From contig NZ_BCVF01000031.1 in NCBI RefSeq assembly GCF_001591605.1, positions 1 through 49,158 on the forward strand: 49,158 nucleotides of DNA, written 5' to 3'. The translations under genes and the position numbers were made by a program. Below are positions 25,990 through 34,464 of this stretch, in pieces; the first letter of the stretch is position 1, and each line of letters begins with the position of its first letter. The DNA comes from Bacillus badius NBRC 15713 (GTDB lineage Bacteria; Bacillota; Bacilli; Bacillales; Domibacillaceae). The notes below the pieces were generated by a model, which was not told the origin of the DNA, made no database searches, and saw only the letters and a program-made list of their open reading frames with translations.

Positions 25990-26056
25990 AAAAAAACACC
26001 TCTAAGTTTTTCAGGTATTTCATACCCGTTTTCAACTTAAAGGTGTTTTATTTTTC
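25990..26056. terminator. Terminator after the helicase remnant (bidirectional)
   Basis: Arms AAAACACCT and AGGTGTTTT with an inner AAGTT/AACTT stem, flanked by T-runs on both strands (TTTTATTTTT on plus, TTTTTTT on minus). It sits about 65 bases after the helicase-fragment stop. Confidence 0.8.
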
Positions 26057-26117
26057 CCGTCTTAAGGGGTCCGTTCAGAGTGAGAAGAAAGTTATCCTTC
26101 CCCTGCCTTTACCTTTC

Positions 26118-26717
26118 TTAAAGTTTTATGGTCGATTGATTTGTATCTTGTACTTTACCTATGTTTTTTGCGATAGAAGTATAGTTAGGTTTTTTAGAAA
26201 AACGGCTGTAATCACCAATTACATAAAACTCTTGCTTAGCCCGGGTAACAGCTACATTAATTAAATTTGGCTTTGAACAGGACCAATTGGCTGCGCCATC
26301 ACTATTTTCGTCAGTTCCGGTTACGAAATACACAATTTCGGCTTCTTTTCCTTGAAATGTATGAACCGTACCGACAGAATTCTGTATCCAGCCATTTAAT
26401 ACCTTTGCAGAAACATTCATGCTTTTTAATCTATCCTTGAGAACTTTTTTGATTCCATCCTTTACTGCAGTAAAAGGAGAGATCACATACACATTTGGCG
26501 GCCCGGCAGCCTTCTTCCACAATTCCATAATATGGTCTTCCTTTCCAATCAACAGAAGACACAAAAAGAAGGCAGCCGTAGAATGATGCTTGTTTAAAAA
26601 TAAATCGATCAAACGCTTGAAGTGAGGAGGAGGCTTTCGAAACACCATCAGCAGCGAAATAGACCATCCCTTTACCCAGTAAATTTTTCTGTATTCCCAC
26701 ACTAAAGCTCCCTGCAT
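26118..26717 (-). pseudogene. C-terminal remnant of a superfamily 1 (AAA_12) helicase
   Basis: The last about 130 residues match the C-terminal RecA domain of DNA2/NAM7-type helicases: VYVISPFTAVKDGIK (motif IV region), TVHTFQGKEAEIVYFV (motif V) and NLINVAVTRAKQEFYVIGD (motif VI). The first about 65 residues do not fit, and the adjoining frame at 26431-26730 may hold pieces of the true sequence, so a frameshift and 5' deletion are likely. The Walker A half is absent from the window. A larger intact gene elsewhere or an old defence-type helicase are both possible sources. Confidence 0.75.
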
Positions 26718-26749
26718 AAACTATTATCAAAAGAAAGGGGGTATCCGCT

Positions 26750-27202
26750 TTGCCATCTCCTCAGAACATCGAGTTCAGTTTGCCATCCCCGTCACGATGG
26801 GGCATCGACTCCACTGTAGCTGGCAGACCGCTCGTTTCAGGTACATTCGTTATCAACTCTGTCAGAGGCAACAATGTAACTGGCACAATCAACTTCCGCG
26901 GCACTGATATTCCGATTAGTGGATATTGGAATGAAAGCACCAAACAAATAAGATTTGATTCACCTTATGCTATGTATTCTGGTCATTTGTCTATATTCGA
27001 TGACCCCTCTATTAGAGCCCGGCATTTTATTTTAAGTGGATCTCTCGTCATGAAGCCTCCCTCTTTGCAAGCAGGAGAGCGCGGAACTTGGATTGCTACG
27101 ACCACCACCGCTTTAACTGGACCTCCTATGAGTACTTCTGCGTTGCCGCCTGTTGGAGTCTTTGTGACATCAGATTATCTTTACGGGAGAGCCAGACGTT
27201 GA
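26750..27202 (+). CDS. Conserved protein of unknown function, beta-rich
   Basis: A 150-residue protein that opens with PSPQNIEFSLPSPSRWGIDS and continues as alternating strands (GTFVINSVRGNNVTGTINFRG, then ISGYWNESTKQIRFDSPYA). I recall similar short proteins in other Bacillus and Paenibacillus genomes but no name or function. No signal peptide. The start is TTG, preceded by AGAAAGGGGG at 8 bases. A repeated G-T-[IF]-x-[FV] pattern suggests a small beta-barrel. It lies next to the broken helicase, divergent from it. Confidence 0.7.
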   Translation: MPSPQNIEFSLPSPSRWGIDSTVAGRPLVSGTFVINSVRGNNVTGTINFRGTDIPISGYWNESTKQIRFDSPYAMYSGHLSIFDDPSIRARHFILSGSLVMKPPSLQAGERGTWIATTTTALTGPPMSTSALPPVGVFVTSDYLYGRARR

Positions 27203-27394
27203 AAAAACAGTTGTCCCTTTTAGCTGAACGCCAAGATAGACATGGCTGAAAAGCGACTAGATCTGAACGAACTAAAACAGCGAGTGCCTCAATTGGTACT
27301 CGCGCTGTTCGTGTTGCTGCATTACTCTCGATAAAGTGTGACTAATTGAAGGCGCTGAAAGACAGGGGCTGTTTATGTTGGGAAACCAGTCTCT

Positions 27395-27817
27395 TTATCG
27401 TTTGCGCCATTCTTCCGCCATTTCATCATGATAGGCGTCTGTCCAGTGATACGGTTGAAGCTCTTGCAGTGTTTTAAAAATCACTGCTTGTTTAGGATTG
27501 GTGATCGCACATTGCACGTGCGGTCCCCAATAAAATAAACGTTCTTGACATATACCGCATGGGGATAAAACCTTTAATTCGGCCTGTTCATTTTCTCTTG
27601 CAAGACAAATAGAATGCGTTACCTTCTTTTTAAATTTATGCGCTTCTAAAATTGCGCCTGTTTCCATACACAGCTCCGTAGAAGCATTAATTACCTCTGG
27701 CGCAACGCTCGTATAAACCGTTCCATCTTCCACGCGAACGGCTGCGGCTCCTCCCCAGCCGTGAGGATATCTTTGCTCAATTAAATCTTTTACCAGGTTA
27801 TATAATTGTTGTTCCAT
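27395..27817 (-). CDS. Cytidine/blasticidin-S deaminase-like protein
   Basis: A 140-residue zinc deaminase of the cytidine deaminase fold. The Zn-site is of the three-Cys type: Cys50-Met-Glu52 in ELCMETGA and PCGIC (Cys87, Cys90). Glu52 would be the proton shuttle. Length and spacing match CDA and blasticidin-S deaminase. I choose the ATG at 27817 (MEQQLYNLV), which gives the family length, although its ribosome site is weak; the frame runs 37 codons further upstream without family similarity. Substrate could be cytidine, a modified nucleoside or a nucleoside antibiotic. Confidence 0.8.
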   Translation of the reverse strand: MEQQLYNLVKDLIEQRYPHGWGGAAAVRVEDGTVYTSVAPEVINASTELCMETGAILEAHKFKKKVTHSICLARENEQAELKVLSPCGICQERLFYWGPHVQCAITNPKQAVIFKTLQELQPYHWTDAYHDEMAEEWRKR

Positions 27818-28228
27818 GCTCAAATTCCATCTCTCTTCCATTTCGTTATGGCAGCTATTGACACCGTGATATTTTTTACCAACATAATCCCCCTTACCAT
27901 TGCGAGCCTTCCCTGAGAAATCCCACACAACCTTTACACAACTATTGCCCGGGCTATAAAGTTCGTTCCCTTAGCTTTTTCGATGATTTTCTCCCTGCTT
28001 TTGCTCACAACAATCGTTTTACACAGCATAAAAAGCCTGTCCGAATGTTTGTCGGAATGCACATAAGCATTTTAAAGGGAGATTCTCCAGGTTTTCTGAT
28101 CTTTCCACTTAAAATAGGAAGCTCTTCTTCTGTCTTTCAGGTAGACGCTTCCCCTGATATTCCTATGAACCGATTATAGGGGCCAACTAAACAAACAGAT
28201 CTTTTTGCAGGCTTTCTAGTTTCCGTTT
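27818..28228. other. Intergenic region with a possible short peptide gene
   Basis: No supported gene. A 44-codon plus-strand frame (28045-28179) reads KGDSPGFLIFPLKIGSSSS and continues to PMNRL; its composition is protein-like, but it has no ribosome site. It could be the end of a decayed gene. Confidence 0.3.
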
Positions 28229-28726
28229 TTAATTCAACCATTTGTCTCCGTCAGTCATCCATTGATTATTCTTCAAATCAAAGCAATGATCATAATCATG
28301 GAAGCTGAAATAGGACGGTAATTTAACCCTTTCTCCGCCTGCTTGCTTCCAGCAATCTTTGAACCAATCTACCATTATTTGTGTTTCAATTTTAGAGATT
28401 TCTTCCTCATGCTGTTCATAAAACGTCCAAAAATCATCTTCTTCGTCATCAGGTAGATTAAAATACTCAACATCCTCCATTAGGTCGTAACTGCCCGCAA
28501 AAATGTTGCTTTCACTTCCGTGATAAAAAACCTCATTTGCGTTCCTGTCCATAGAGTACATCACGACGGAAATTTCATACGGCTGAATAAATGCCGTATA
28601 ATCCAATAAATCAACCTGATCATAATAATTAAAATCAAGCGTTTTTCTTATTTGTTGAATTAATTCTTCTGAACTTCTTTGTAAACTTTCCTTCACTGTA
28701 TGGCTATATTTTTCGATCGTAAACAA
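28229..28726 (-). CDS. Acidic protein of unknown function
   Basis: A soluble, strongly acidic 165-residue protein with many aromatic residues (FNYYDQVDLLDY, DDEEDDFWTFYEQHEEE, FHDYDHCFDLKNN). The layout recalls small SUKH/DUF4303-like proteins of toxin-immunity loci, but I cannot confirm a family. The TTG at 28726 is chosen because GAGGTGA lies 7 bases before it; the frame extends further to 28816 without a site. No close neighbour shares its strand. Confidence 0.55.
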   Translation of the reverse strand: MFTIEKYSHTVKESLQRSSEELIQQIRKTLDFNYYDQVDLLDYTAFIQPYEISVVMYSMDRNANEVFYHGSESNIFAGSYDLMEDVEYFNLPDDEEDDFWTFYEQHEEEISKIETQIMVDWFKDCWKQAGGERVKLPSYFSFHDYDHCFDLKNNQWMTDGDKWLN

Positions 28727-28982
28727 TGAAATCACCTCGTATTCCTGTATAAACTTCAGATAGATATTTGAAGAGTCTTTTAACCCAAAGATCTGCTTGC
28801 ATGCTGAAAGCTCCAATTGATCATTCGCCAGAGATCATCTTCTTCAATAAATGCCACTCGTTCTCCCTAAAGCGGTTTACAGCACACTCCATCCTTCCCT
28901 CCTAAATAACCTTTTTCATATACAAGCTGCCAAATAAACACGCAAACATACATTGTATTAAAAATAGTAAGGATGTTGCCGG

Positions 28983-29381
28983 ATGAATAACCTCCACATG
29001 CTATGCCAGCAATATGCTCAAGTATTTAATAAAAAGCCGACGATCACACATGGCGTTTGTTCCGTAGAGATGGACCGCGATCTCCACGTAACCATCCAAG
29101 GACGTCCAAGCCGCGGCGAACTTCATGCCGAAATAATGTTTGAGTCACTCGATCAGAAAGGCAATGCGCTTAATCTTGGAGAAATTGTACTTCTTGAAGA
29201 AGAAGTTCCCCGATTCACAAATGCTCTTGTTAAAAGCGGGATCATAGTAAGCGCTCTGCATAATCATTGGCTGTACACGAAGCCGAATATCCTCTATGTC
29301 CACTTTCAGTCCGTGGAACCTCCCTTATCTTTTGCCCGGAAAGTAGCTGAGGCGTTGAAGCGGCTAAAAACAAATGGATAA
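28983..29381 (+). CDS. DUF1259 (LppY/LpqO-like) domain protein
   Basis: 132 residues that cover one DUF1259 domain: RDLHVTIQGRPSRGELHAEI, then GEIVLLEEEVPRFTNALVKSGI and the signature SALHNHWLYTKPNILYVHF (each quoted below 21 residues). Many family members are secreted and about twice as long; this one has no signal peptide and one domain. Preceded by TAAGGAT. The motif HNH with a following W suggests metal or ligand binding, not known. Confidence 0.85.
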   Translation: MNNLHMLCQQYAQVFNKKPTITHGVCSVEMDRDLHVTIQGRPSRGELHAEIMFESLDQKGNALNLGEIVLLEEEVPRFTNALVKSGIIVSALHNHWLYTKPNILYVHFQSVEPPLSFARKVAEALKRLKTNG

Positions 29382-29512
29382 TTCCTGTAAGAGAGAACAA
29401 GCTCCCTTCTGCAGGTGCCGATAGCCTGCTGTGAAAATCCGCTGCATGAGAAACTAGAAAGTTGGAACAATAACGTACTATAATCCACTTTCTTAAGAAG
29501 GGAGTCCAACCA

Positions 29513-30211
29513 TTGGCAATTGACGAACTGTTGCTTAGACTGGCTATTGCATTTGTTGCCTTATTAGCTTTAACAAGGCTTATGGGAAGAAAAGAGATTT
29601 CACAAATGACCTTCTTCAACTTTGTGTCTGCTATTTCTATCGGTACCATTGGCGCCTCTCTTGCGGTGGATCCTTCATTCAGCATCCGCAATGGCTTAAT
29701 CGCACTTGTCGGTTGGACGTTTTTCACTATTTTGCTTGGATTTTTAGATATAAAATCCAAAACAGCCCGTTATGCTATTGTCGGGAATCCAATTATAATG
29801 ATTAGGAAAGGCCAAATCATGGAGCATGCTCTCCGCAAGGCCCGGCTGGATTTAGACTCACTAAATAGTTTGCTGCGAAAGAAAAATGTATTTTCAATTT
29901 CTGAGGTTGACTATGCAATCCTTGAGACAGATGGCAGCCTCTCTGTTATGAAAAAAGAATCCAAACAGCCTGTAACAAAGAGTGATATGAACCGTAAACA
30001 ACCTGCTACAGAGGTTTTCCCCATTCCGATGGCTGTTATTTTAGATGGTAAAGTAAACGATGACCATTTAAAGAGCTTAAACTTGGACCGTGGCTGGTTA
30101 AACCAGCAGCTGGAATTTGCTGGAATACACTCTATTGAAGACGTCTTTTATGCTGAAGTGCAAAAAGATGGAACATTGTATATCGATACTAACAATGATC
30201 GGCTTCATTGA
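29513..30211 (+). CDS. DUF421 membrane protein (YetF/YrbG type)
   Basis: The 232 residues begin with two or three membrane helices (about 8-80, containing ALTRLMGRKEISQMTFFNFV, a family hallmark) and continue as a cytoplasmic DUF421 domain with GNPIIMIRKGQIMEHALRKA and a C-terminal lobe ending in YAEVQKDGTLYID. Relatives in B. subtilis (YetF, YkjA, YdfS) are spore or cell-membrane proteins of unknown mechanism. The start is TTG after AGAAGGGAG. Confidence 0.9.
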   Translation: MAIDELLLRLAIAFVALLALTRLMGRKEISQMTFFNFVSAISIGTIGASLAVDPSFSIRNGLIALVGWTFFTILLGFLDIKSKTARYAIVGNPIIMIRKGQIMEHALRKARLDLDSLNSLLRKKNVFSISEVDYAILETDGSLSVMKKESKQPVTKSDMNRKQPATEVFPIPMAVILDGKVNDDHLKSLNLDRGWLNQQLEFAGIHSIEDVFYAEVQKDGTLYIDTNNDRLH

Positions 30212-30286
30212 ATGTTGATCGTGCGTTTCCCATTGCCCTCCTGATGGTCCGGCCAGAATATCAGCTTTATTGGCGGCCTGCCTGTT

Positions 30287-30811
30287 TCATGAATGCGGAA
30301 GGCTGCCGTCCTCCACTGTATAGAGATAAAAGACATAATCCGTCGGAACGCCGCTATGGCCGAGCTGGCGCAGCATGGCCGTCAGGTTGCCGCGATGATA
30401 GGTTCCGTGATTGACAACATGCTGTATTAATTCTGACAATGGCGTGCCAATAGAGCCGTGTACAGGATGTGACAGGGGAATAGCCTTCTCAACATCTGCC
30501 ATATTCAAGAAATCCCGATACTTATTTTCAGTTTCAATGAACCGCTTCTTCATGCCTTCCAAGCTCTCCCTGCTTGATTCATCAAGCAGCTGCATCAACA
30601 GCTCCCTCGCCTCGTTAAACGGCCGTTCCCTCATAACACTGAGCCACATCGTGTCCATTGCATAAATGTGCGCCATGACATGACAAACAGATGGAAACAC
30701 GCTTAATACGTCCTTCTGCCATCTATCTTCAGGCAATTTTCGCAAATGCTCAAAAACAGTCTTATTCGCCCAAGCATGATACCCATACAACTGAATGATT
30801 TGATTCGCCAT
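30287..30811 (-). CDS. DinB-family protein (DUF664-like, metal-dependent)
   Basis: A four-helix-bundle protein of 174 residues. The metal-binding His pattern is visible: His48 in CHVMAHIYAMD and the pair in HVVNHGTYHRG near residue 135. The start of the bundle YGYHAWANKTVFEHL is characteristic. DinB/YfiT-type proteins include thiol-S-transferases using bacillithiol and damage-inducible proteins. No neighbour suggests its substrate. The gene converges on DUF421. Confidence 0.88.
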   Translation of the reverse strand: MANQIIQLYGYHAWANKTVFEHLRKLPEDRWQKDVLSVFPSVCHVMAHIYAMDTMWLSVMRERPFNEARELLMQLLDESSRESLEGMKKRFIETENKYRDFLNMADVEKAIPLSHPVHGSIGTPLSELIQHVVNHGTYHRGNLTAMLRQLGHSGVPTDYVFYLYTVEDGSLPHS

Positions 30812-30922
30812 AGGAATTCCTCCATTCTGGTCTTATCCTGCTTTTCTTTATCCACATGGTTTCCCGTCCTCCGTGCTGCGAGTGTAACGGACTCTAGCCG
30901 GGTAGGACCGCACACCATTCCA

Positions 30923-30950
30923 AAAGAAAAAGAGCAAAATAGATTGCTCT
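30923..30950 (-). terminator. Terminator after the VOC gene
   Basis: AGAGCAA (30931-30937) and TTGCTCT (30944-30950) flank a 6-base loop; the minus strand continues with TTTTCTTTT. It lies about 75 bases after the VOC stop, upstream of DinB. Confidence 0.7.
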
Positions 30951-31023
30951 TAAAGCAAAAAAATTTCTCTTTAATTTTGCCGCAACTATATCTCGTCAAA
31001 CTGCTCTTCCTAAGAAGCCTGGC

Positions 31024-31407
31024 CTATTTGTGCTTTTCCATAACTGCAAAGTAATTTTCTTCGCTATCCGCAAAGTTAAACACTCTGCCCGCAGGCATAT
31101 TGACAATTTCTCCAACTATAATGTCTTTATTTGATAGGTCGTGATGTAATTGATCAAGATTTTCCGAGAAGAACATTAAAGAAGGTGTGCCGAGATTTAA
31201 CCCAGGCGACATGTTAGCGACGAATTCTTTGTTATGCAGAATAATACTCGTTTCTGACTCCTTTGTTGGCGCAACTTCGATCCATCTCATTCCTTGACCG
31301 TTATCTTCTTCAGAAATAACACTGAATCCTGCTTTTTCCGTCCAAAATTTCACCGCGTCATCTTGATCATTTACATAAAGCATAATTTGGCCGACTTTGT
31401 GAATCAT
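31024..31407 (-). CDS. VOC-superfamily protein (glyoxalase/bleomycin-resistance type)
   Basis: 127 residues with two beta-alpha-beta-beta-beta units. The N-terminal unit begins KVGQIMLYVNDQDDAVKFWTEK and the second ends NFADSEENYFAVME, with the usual Glu near the C-terminus. Such proteins act as metal-dependent lyases, dioxygenases or drug-binding resistance proteins; the low-similarity subgroup here is usually annotated only to superfamily. Start ATG after AAGGGGGGAA. No operon partner. Confidence 0.88.
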   Translation of the reverse strand: MIHKVGQIMLYVNDQDDAVKFWTEKAGFSVISEEDNGQGMRWIEVAPTKESETSIILHNKEFVANMSPGLNLGTPSLMFFSENLDQLHHDLSNKDIIVGEIVNMPAGRVFNFADSEENYFAVMEKHK

Positions 31408-31509
31408 TTCGTTCCCCCCTTACATGTTTTCTTGCTCTTATTTATTTCTACAGTTCACACGAATAACCTTTTTATTGGCTATGTTCTTTTGGAATAATGA
31501 ATAAAATGC

Positions 31510-31565
31510 AAAAGGGTCTATCTCAAAAGATCATGAAAAATGACTTTTTGAGACAGACCTTTTTT
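31510..31565. terminator. Orphan hairpin with T-run
   Basis: Arms AGGGTCTATCTCAAAA and TTTTGAGACAGACCT with an inner CAT/ATG stem, ending in TTTTTT on the plus strand. No plus-strand gene ends here. It probably marks the end of a lost gene or element; see the relic repeat just downstream. Confidence 0.65.
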
Positions 31566-31938
31566 CTTCTCAACAACCGGCTGATCAGAATGAAGGCGGA
31601 CGCTTTCCGCAGCAGTCACTGCCGGCATTTCTATATGAGCCAATTCTTCAGTTCCCGTATCCATCAGTAAATCTTTATCTTTCACGGCCCCTTATCTTTT
31701 TAAGCATTTGACAGCCTGCATTCCCCGCTCGGCCACACGCTGCTTTGACATAAAAAGTTACTTGATGATCAGGAGAATTCGTTTATTATAGAAAAGAAGC
31801 GTGGACACTATACTATGAAGCATGCTGGATTCATTGTGAAGTTTGTGGATTATGCCCTTAGGGAATGGGAGATAAATTTAGCTAAACACTGCACTTATCC
31901 TGTGAGAAATCAGTGAACAAAGGAGTCCTATTTTCATC
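31566..31938. other. Gene-free region upstream of the TrkH gene, with a partial repeat
   Basis: The segment GGCGGACGCTTTCCGC (about 31593-31608) matches the core of the Bacillus-type repeat at 33598. No open frame is convincing. The promoter of the TrkH gene should lie at 31760-31920. I see no ydaO-type c-di-AMP riboswitch there, although potassium genes in Bacillus sometimes have one. Confidence 0.4.
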
Positions 31939-33285
31939 ATGAGAATTATAAGAAAAAAGGCTTTAAAACCGTCTCAAATCATTGTGGCTTTTTATCTGAT
32001 TGCTACAATTGTTTCTACTGCCTTGCTTAGTCTGCCTATCGCATTAAAGCCAGGAGTACACTTATCTTTTCTGGACGCCCTGTTTACAGCCGTGAGCGCT
32101 ATTAGTGTAACGGGCCTGTCTGTTGTCCCAATCGTCGACACATTCAGTACGGCGGGCATTTTTATTCTAATGTTCATTCTTCAATTTGGCGGCATTGGCA
32201 TTATGACACTCGGCACTTTTATTTGGATGCTTGCCCGCAAGCGGATTGGCTTGAAAGGGCGGCAATTAATTATGACCGATCAGAATCAATCACAGTTGTC
32301 TGGACTGGTCAATTTAATGAGGCAAATTTTAGCCATCATTGTCTTAATAGAATTGATTGGCACAATGATATTAGGCACCTATTTTCTGAACTATTTCCCA
32401 ACATGGCAGGAAGCATACTACCAAGGACTATTTGCAGCAATTAGTGCTACAACCAATGCTGGATTTGACATTACAGGCAGCTCCCTGGTCCCCTTTGCCC
32501 AAGATTACTTTGTCCAATTTGTTCACATTATCTTATTAATACTGGGAGCTATCGGCTTCCCGGTGCTGATTGAGTTAAAAAATTTCATGGTCAGCAAGAA
32601 AAATCAATCAGGACCTTTCTTTTCCCTGTATACCAAATTAACCACCATTACTTTCTTTTCTTTGCTTGTGTTTGGAACCATCATGATTTTGCTGCTGGAA
32701 GCCAATCACTTTTTTCAGGGCAAAAGCTGGCACGAATCCTTTTTTTACGCTTTATTCCAATCTGCTACGACAAGGAATGGCGGGCTGGCGACCATGGACG
32801 TCAGTGAATTTTCCGACCCCACCTTACTGGTGATAGCCTTTTTAATGTTTATTGGCGCTTCTCCCAGTTCTGTCGGAGGAGGCGTAAGGACAACCACTTT
32901 TGCGGTAAACCTATTGTTTCTTTATTCTTTCGCGAAAGGGTACAAGAACACAAAAGTATTTAAGCGTGAATTGCATATAGAAGATGTGAGAAAATCGTTT
33001 GTCGTTACCTTTACAGCCTTTTTTATCTGTTTTATCGCTACCATTGCCCTTTCTGCAACCGAACCGTTTTCTCTGATGGAAATTTCATTTGAAGTAAGCT
33101 CCGCCTTCGGGACAACGGGATTGTCAATGGGGATCACACCGGAGTTAAGTTCTGCAGGGAAATGTGTGATTATCTTGTTGATGTTTATTGGCAGGATCGG
33201 AATTTTGTCCTTTATCTTTTTATTGAGCAAGGGAACACCGCAGGAAAACTATCATTATCCAAAAGAGCGGGTGATCATTGGATAG
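31939..33285 (+). CDS. TrkH/KtrB-family potassium uptake protein
   Basis: A 448-residue membrane protein with four M1-P-M2 repeats that forms a K+ (or Na+/K+) channel-like transporter. Each selectivity-filter segment is visible: SVTGLS, TNAGFD, TRNGGL and TTGLS. The gating-loop segment is ASPSSVGGGVRTTTF. It is more divergent from B. subtilis KtrB and KtrD than they are from each other, so I do not give a symbol. No KtrA/KtrC RCK subunit is adjacent; it would have to share one encoded elsewhere. GGAG lies 13 bases before the ATG, somewhat far. Confidence 0.9.
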   Translation: MRIIRKKALKPSQIIVAFYLIATIVSTALLSLPIALKPGVHLSFLDALFTAVSAISVTGLSVVPIVDTFSTAGIFILMFILQFGGIGIMTLGTFIWMLARKRIGLKGRQLIMTDQNQSQLSGLVNLMRQILAIIVLIELIGTMILGTYFLNYFPTWQEAYYQGLFAAISATTNAGFDITGSSLVPFAQDYFVQFVHIILLILGAIGFPVLIELKNFMVSKKNQSGPFFSLYTKLTTITFFSLLVFGTIMILLLEANHFFQGKSWHESFFYALFQSATTRNGGLATMDVSEFSDPTLLVIAFLMFIGASPSSVGGGVRTTTFAVNLLFLYSFAKGYKNTKVFKRELHIEDVRKSFVVTFTAFFICFIATIALSATEPFSLMEISFEVSSAFGTTGLSMGITPELSSAGKCVIILLMFIGRIGILSFIFLLSKGTPQENYHYPKERVIIG

Positions 33286-33458
33286 CTACTAATTCATCCA
33301 AATATGAAACATTATTGAAAAATAGCTCTCACCAAGGCTGTTGTCATCTGTCCTCAGCATTTCGATTTTGACATATGCCGTTATATTGTTCATGCAGAAG
33401 CTATCAGTAAAAACTATCCACCCGCATCCTATTGAAAATAAAGAAAAGAGCATGAGTA

Positions 33459-33597
33459 GATAAAAATGAAGTTGTGATTGATGTCTATCGCGGAAATGAT
33501 GAAAAATTAATACGTGCAATTGAAGAAATAAAATCGTACTCAAAAGCATGCGAATACGATAAAGTTACGGTTGTTGACGTAAAAAAATCTAATCTTC
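33459..33597 (+). pseudogene. Internal fragment of an unidentified protein gene
   Basis: An in-frame stretch reads VDKNEVVIDVYRGNDEKLI and RAIEEIKSYSKACEYDKVTVV, clearly protein-like, with a TGA just upstream, no start and no ribosome site. It stops making sense exactly where the repeat begins (33598). It looks like a piece of a gene cut by insertion or recombination at the repeat. I cannot name the parent. Confidence 0.45.
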
Positions 33598-33665
33598 ATT
33601 CCGGTGGACGCTTTCTGTGGGCAGGTCTTCAGCTCGTGCTATCCCCGCAGGAGCCGCCCCTTTCA
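33598..33665. repeat. Bacillaceae-type dispersed intergenic repeat
   Basis: CCGGTGGACGCTTTCTGTGG, then CTTCAGCTCGTGCT and CCCCGCAGGAGCCGCCCC, match the form of a short repeat that I recall from many Bacillus intergenic regions. The halves CTGTGGG and CCCCGCAG can pair. A degenerate copy of the core lies at 31593-31608. A hairpin terminator adjoins. Confidence 0.6.
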
Positions 33666-33674
33666 TCCCAATCA

Positions 33675-33715
33675 GCTGAGAAAAACCCATCATTTTTCTC
33701 AGCCTGTTTTAATTT
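33675..33715 (+). terminator. Hairpin terminator adjoining the repeat
   Basis: GCTGAGAAAAA (33675-33685) and TTTTTCTCAGC (33693-33703) with a 7-base loop, followed by TGTTTTAATTTT. It would end any plus-strand transcript from the TrkH gene or the relic. The remainder to 33837 shows no gene. Confidence 0.75.
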
Positions 33716-33837
33716 TAGAGACGTATTGAACAGTTCCTTTATTTATGTATTTGTTTGTATGCTGCTAAATAACTAGTGCTAATATAATCGTGCTCTACAC
33801 GCAAGCTATGCCTATTTTCCTCTTATCACTTATTCTC

Positions 33838-34464
33838 TTATCTAAATTTCCTCAATAACTGAACCACTGATAATAAAATTCCTACTCCTAATGATAAAAA
33901 GGTAAGCCAAAGCCAGATATCGTCAATAGGTTTGACAAATAGAAATAAATGTGGCCAAGGCATAAACGTACCTTGCGTTGCTATTTCCATAAAGGTATAT
34001 GTTGCCACTATGGCTAGAGTGATATCGAAACTATTTGTGGTGCTTAAAATGGCAATTCCTACTACTTGATAGAAGATAAACAGCATAATAAGATGAATAA
34101 TAATAGTGCTGTTAAAGAATCCCATACCGTTCATCCAAATCGTTAAGCCTACAAGCGACAAAATAAATACCCCATGTAAAAAAGCATAGCGCATTACATC
34201 GACGATTAGCACCTTGCGATAATAAAAGAGTAACGTCTCTCTTGCCCCCTCCTCATACAAACTGTTGTAGAGGAACACCAATTGCAAGCCAGCCATCGGC
34301 ACAGCAATCCCCTGCACGAAGATATACGATGTAAACGGAGAATCAGAGCGCATCCCAATCGTCAACATTAGCAAAATACACAGGGTGTAAGCGACAAATG
34401 GAAAGCCATACAAATACCGAAGCAATTTGATATCAAAGGTAAACAAATGAATGAGCTTATCCAT
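33838..34464 (-). CDS. Small ABC transporter membrane protein (last gene of the ECF operon)
   Basis: A 208-residue integral membrane protein with six hydrophobic helices and almost no soluble part, of the ABC-2 permease type. Its ATG overlaps the ATPase stop by 8 bases (ATGGATAA), with AAAGAGGCGG before it. It closes a five-gene unit: sigma, anti-sigma, large permease, ATPase, small permease. Its exact family is not recognisable; it probably forms the second half of the membrane channel. Confidence 0.75.
   Translation of the reverse strand: MDKLIHLFTFDIKLLRYLYGFPFVAYTLCILLMLTIGMRSDSPFTSYIFVQGIAVPMAGLQLVFLYNSLYEEGARETLLFYYRKVLIVDVMRYAFLHGVFILSLVGLTIWMNGMGFFNSTIIIHLIMLFIFYQVVGIAILSTTNSFDITLAIVATYTFMEIATQGTFMPWPHLFLFVKPIDDIWLWLTFLSLGVGILLSVVQLLRKFR

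Noticed and set aside
26431-26730. Second minus-strand frame overlapping the helicase remnant
   Set aside because: Not a separate gene; at most it holds frameshifted pieces of the helicase.
30746-31054. 102-codon plus-strand frame between DinB and VOC
   Set aside because: Antisense to the start of DinB, no ribosome site, and it crosses the terminator.
31760-31938. ydaO-type c-di-AMP riboswitch before the TrkH gene
   Set aside because: No conserved core found; the association with potassium genes alone is not evidence.
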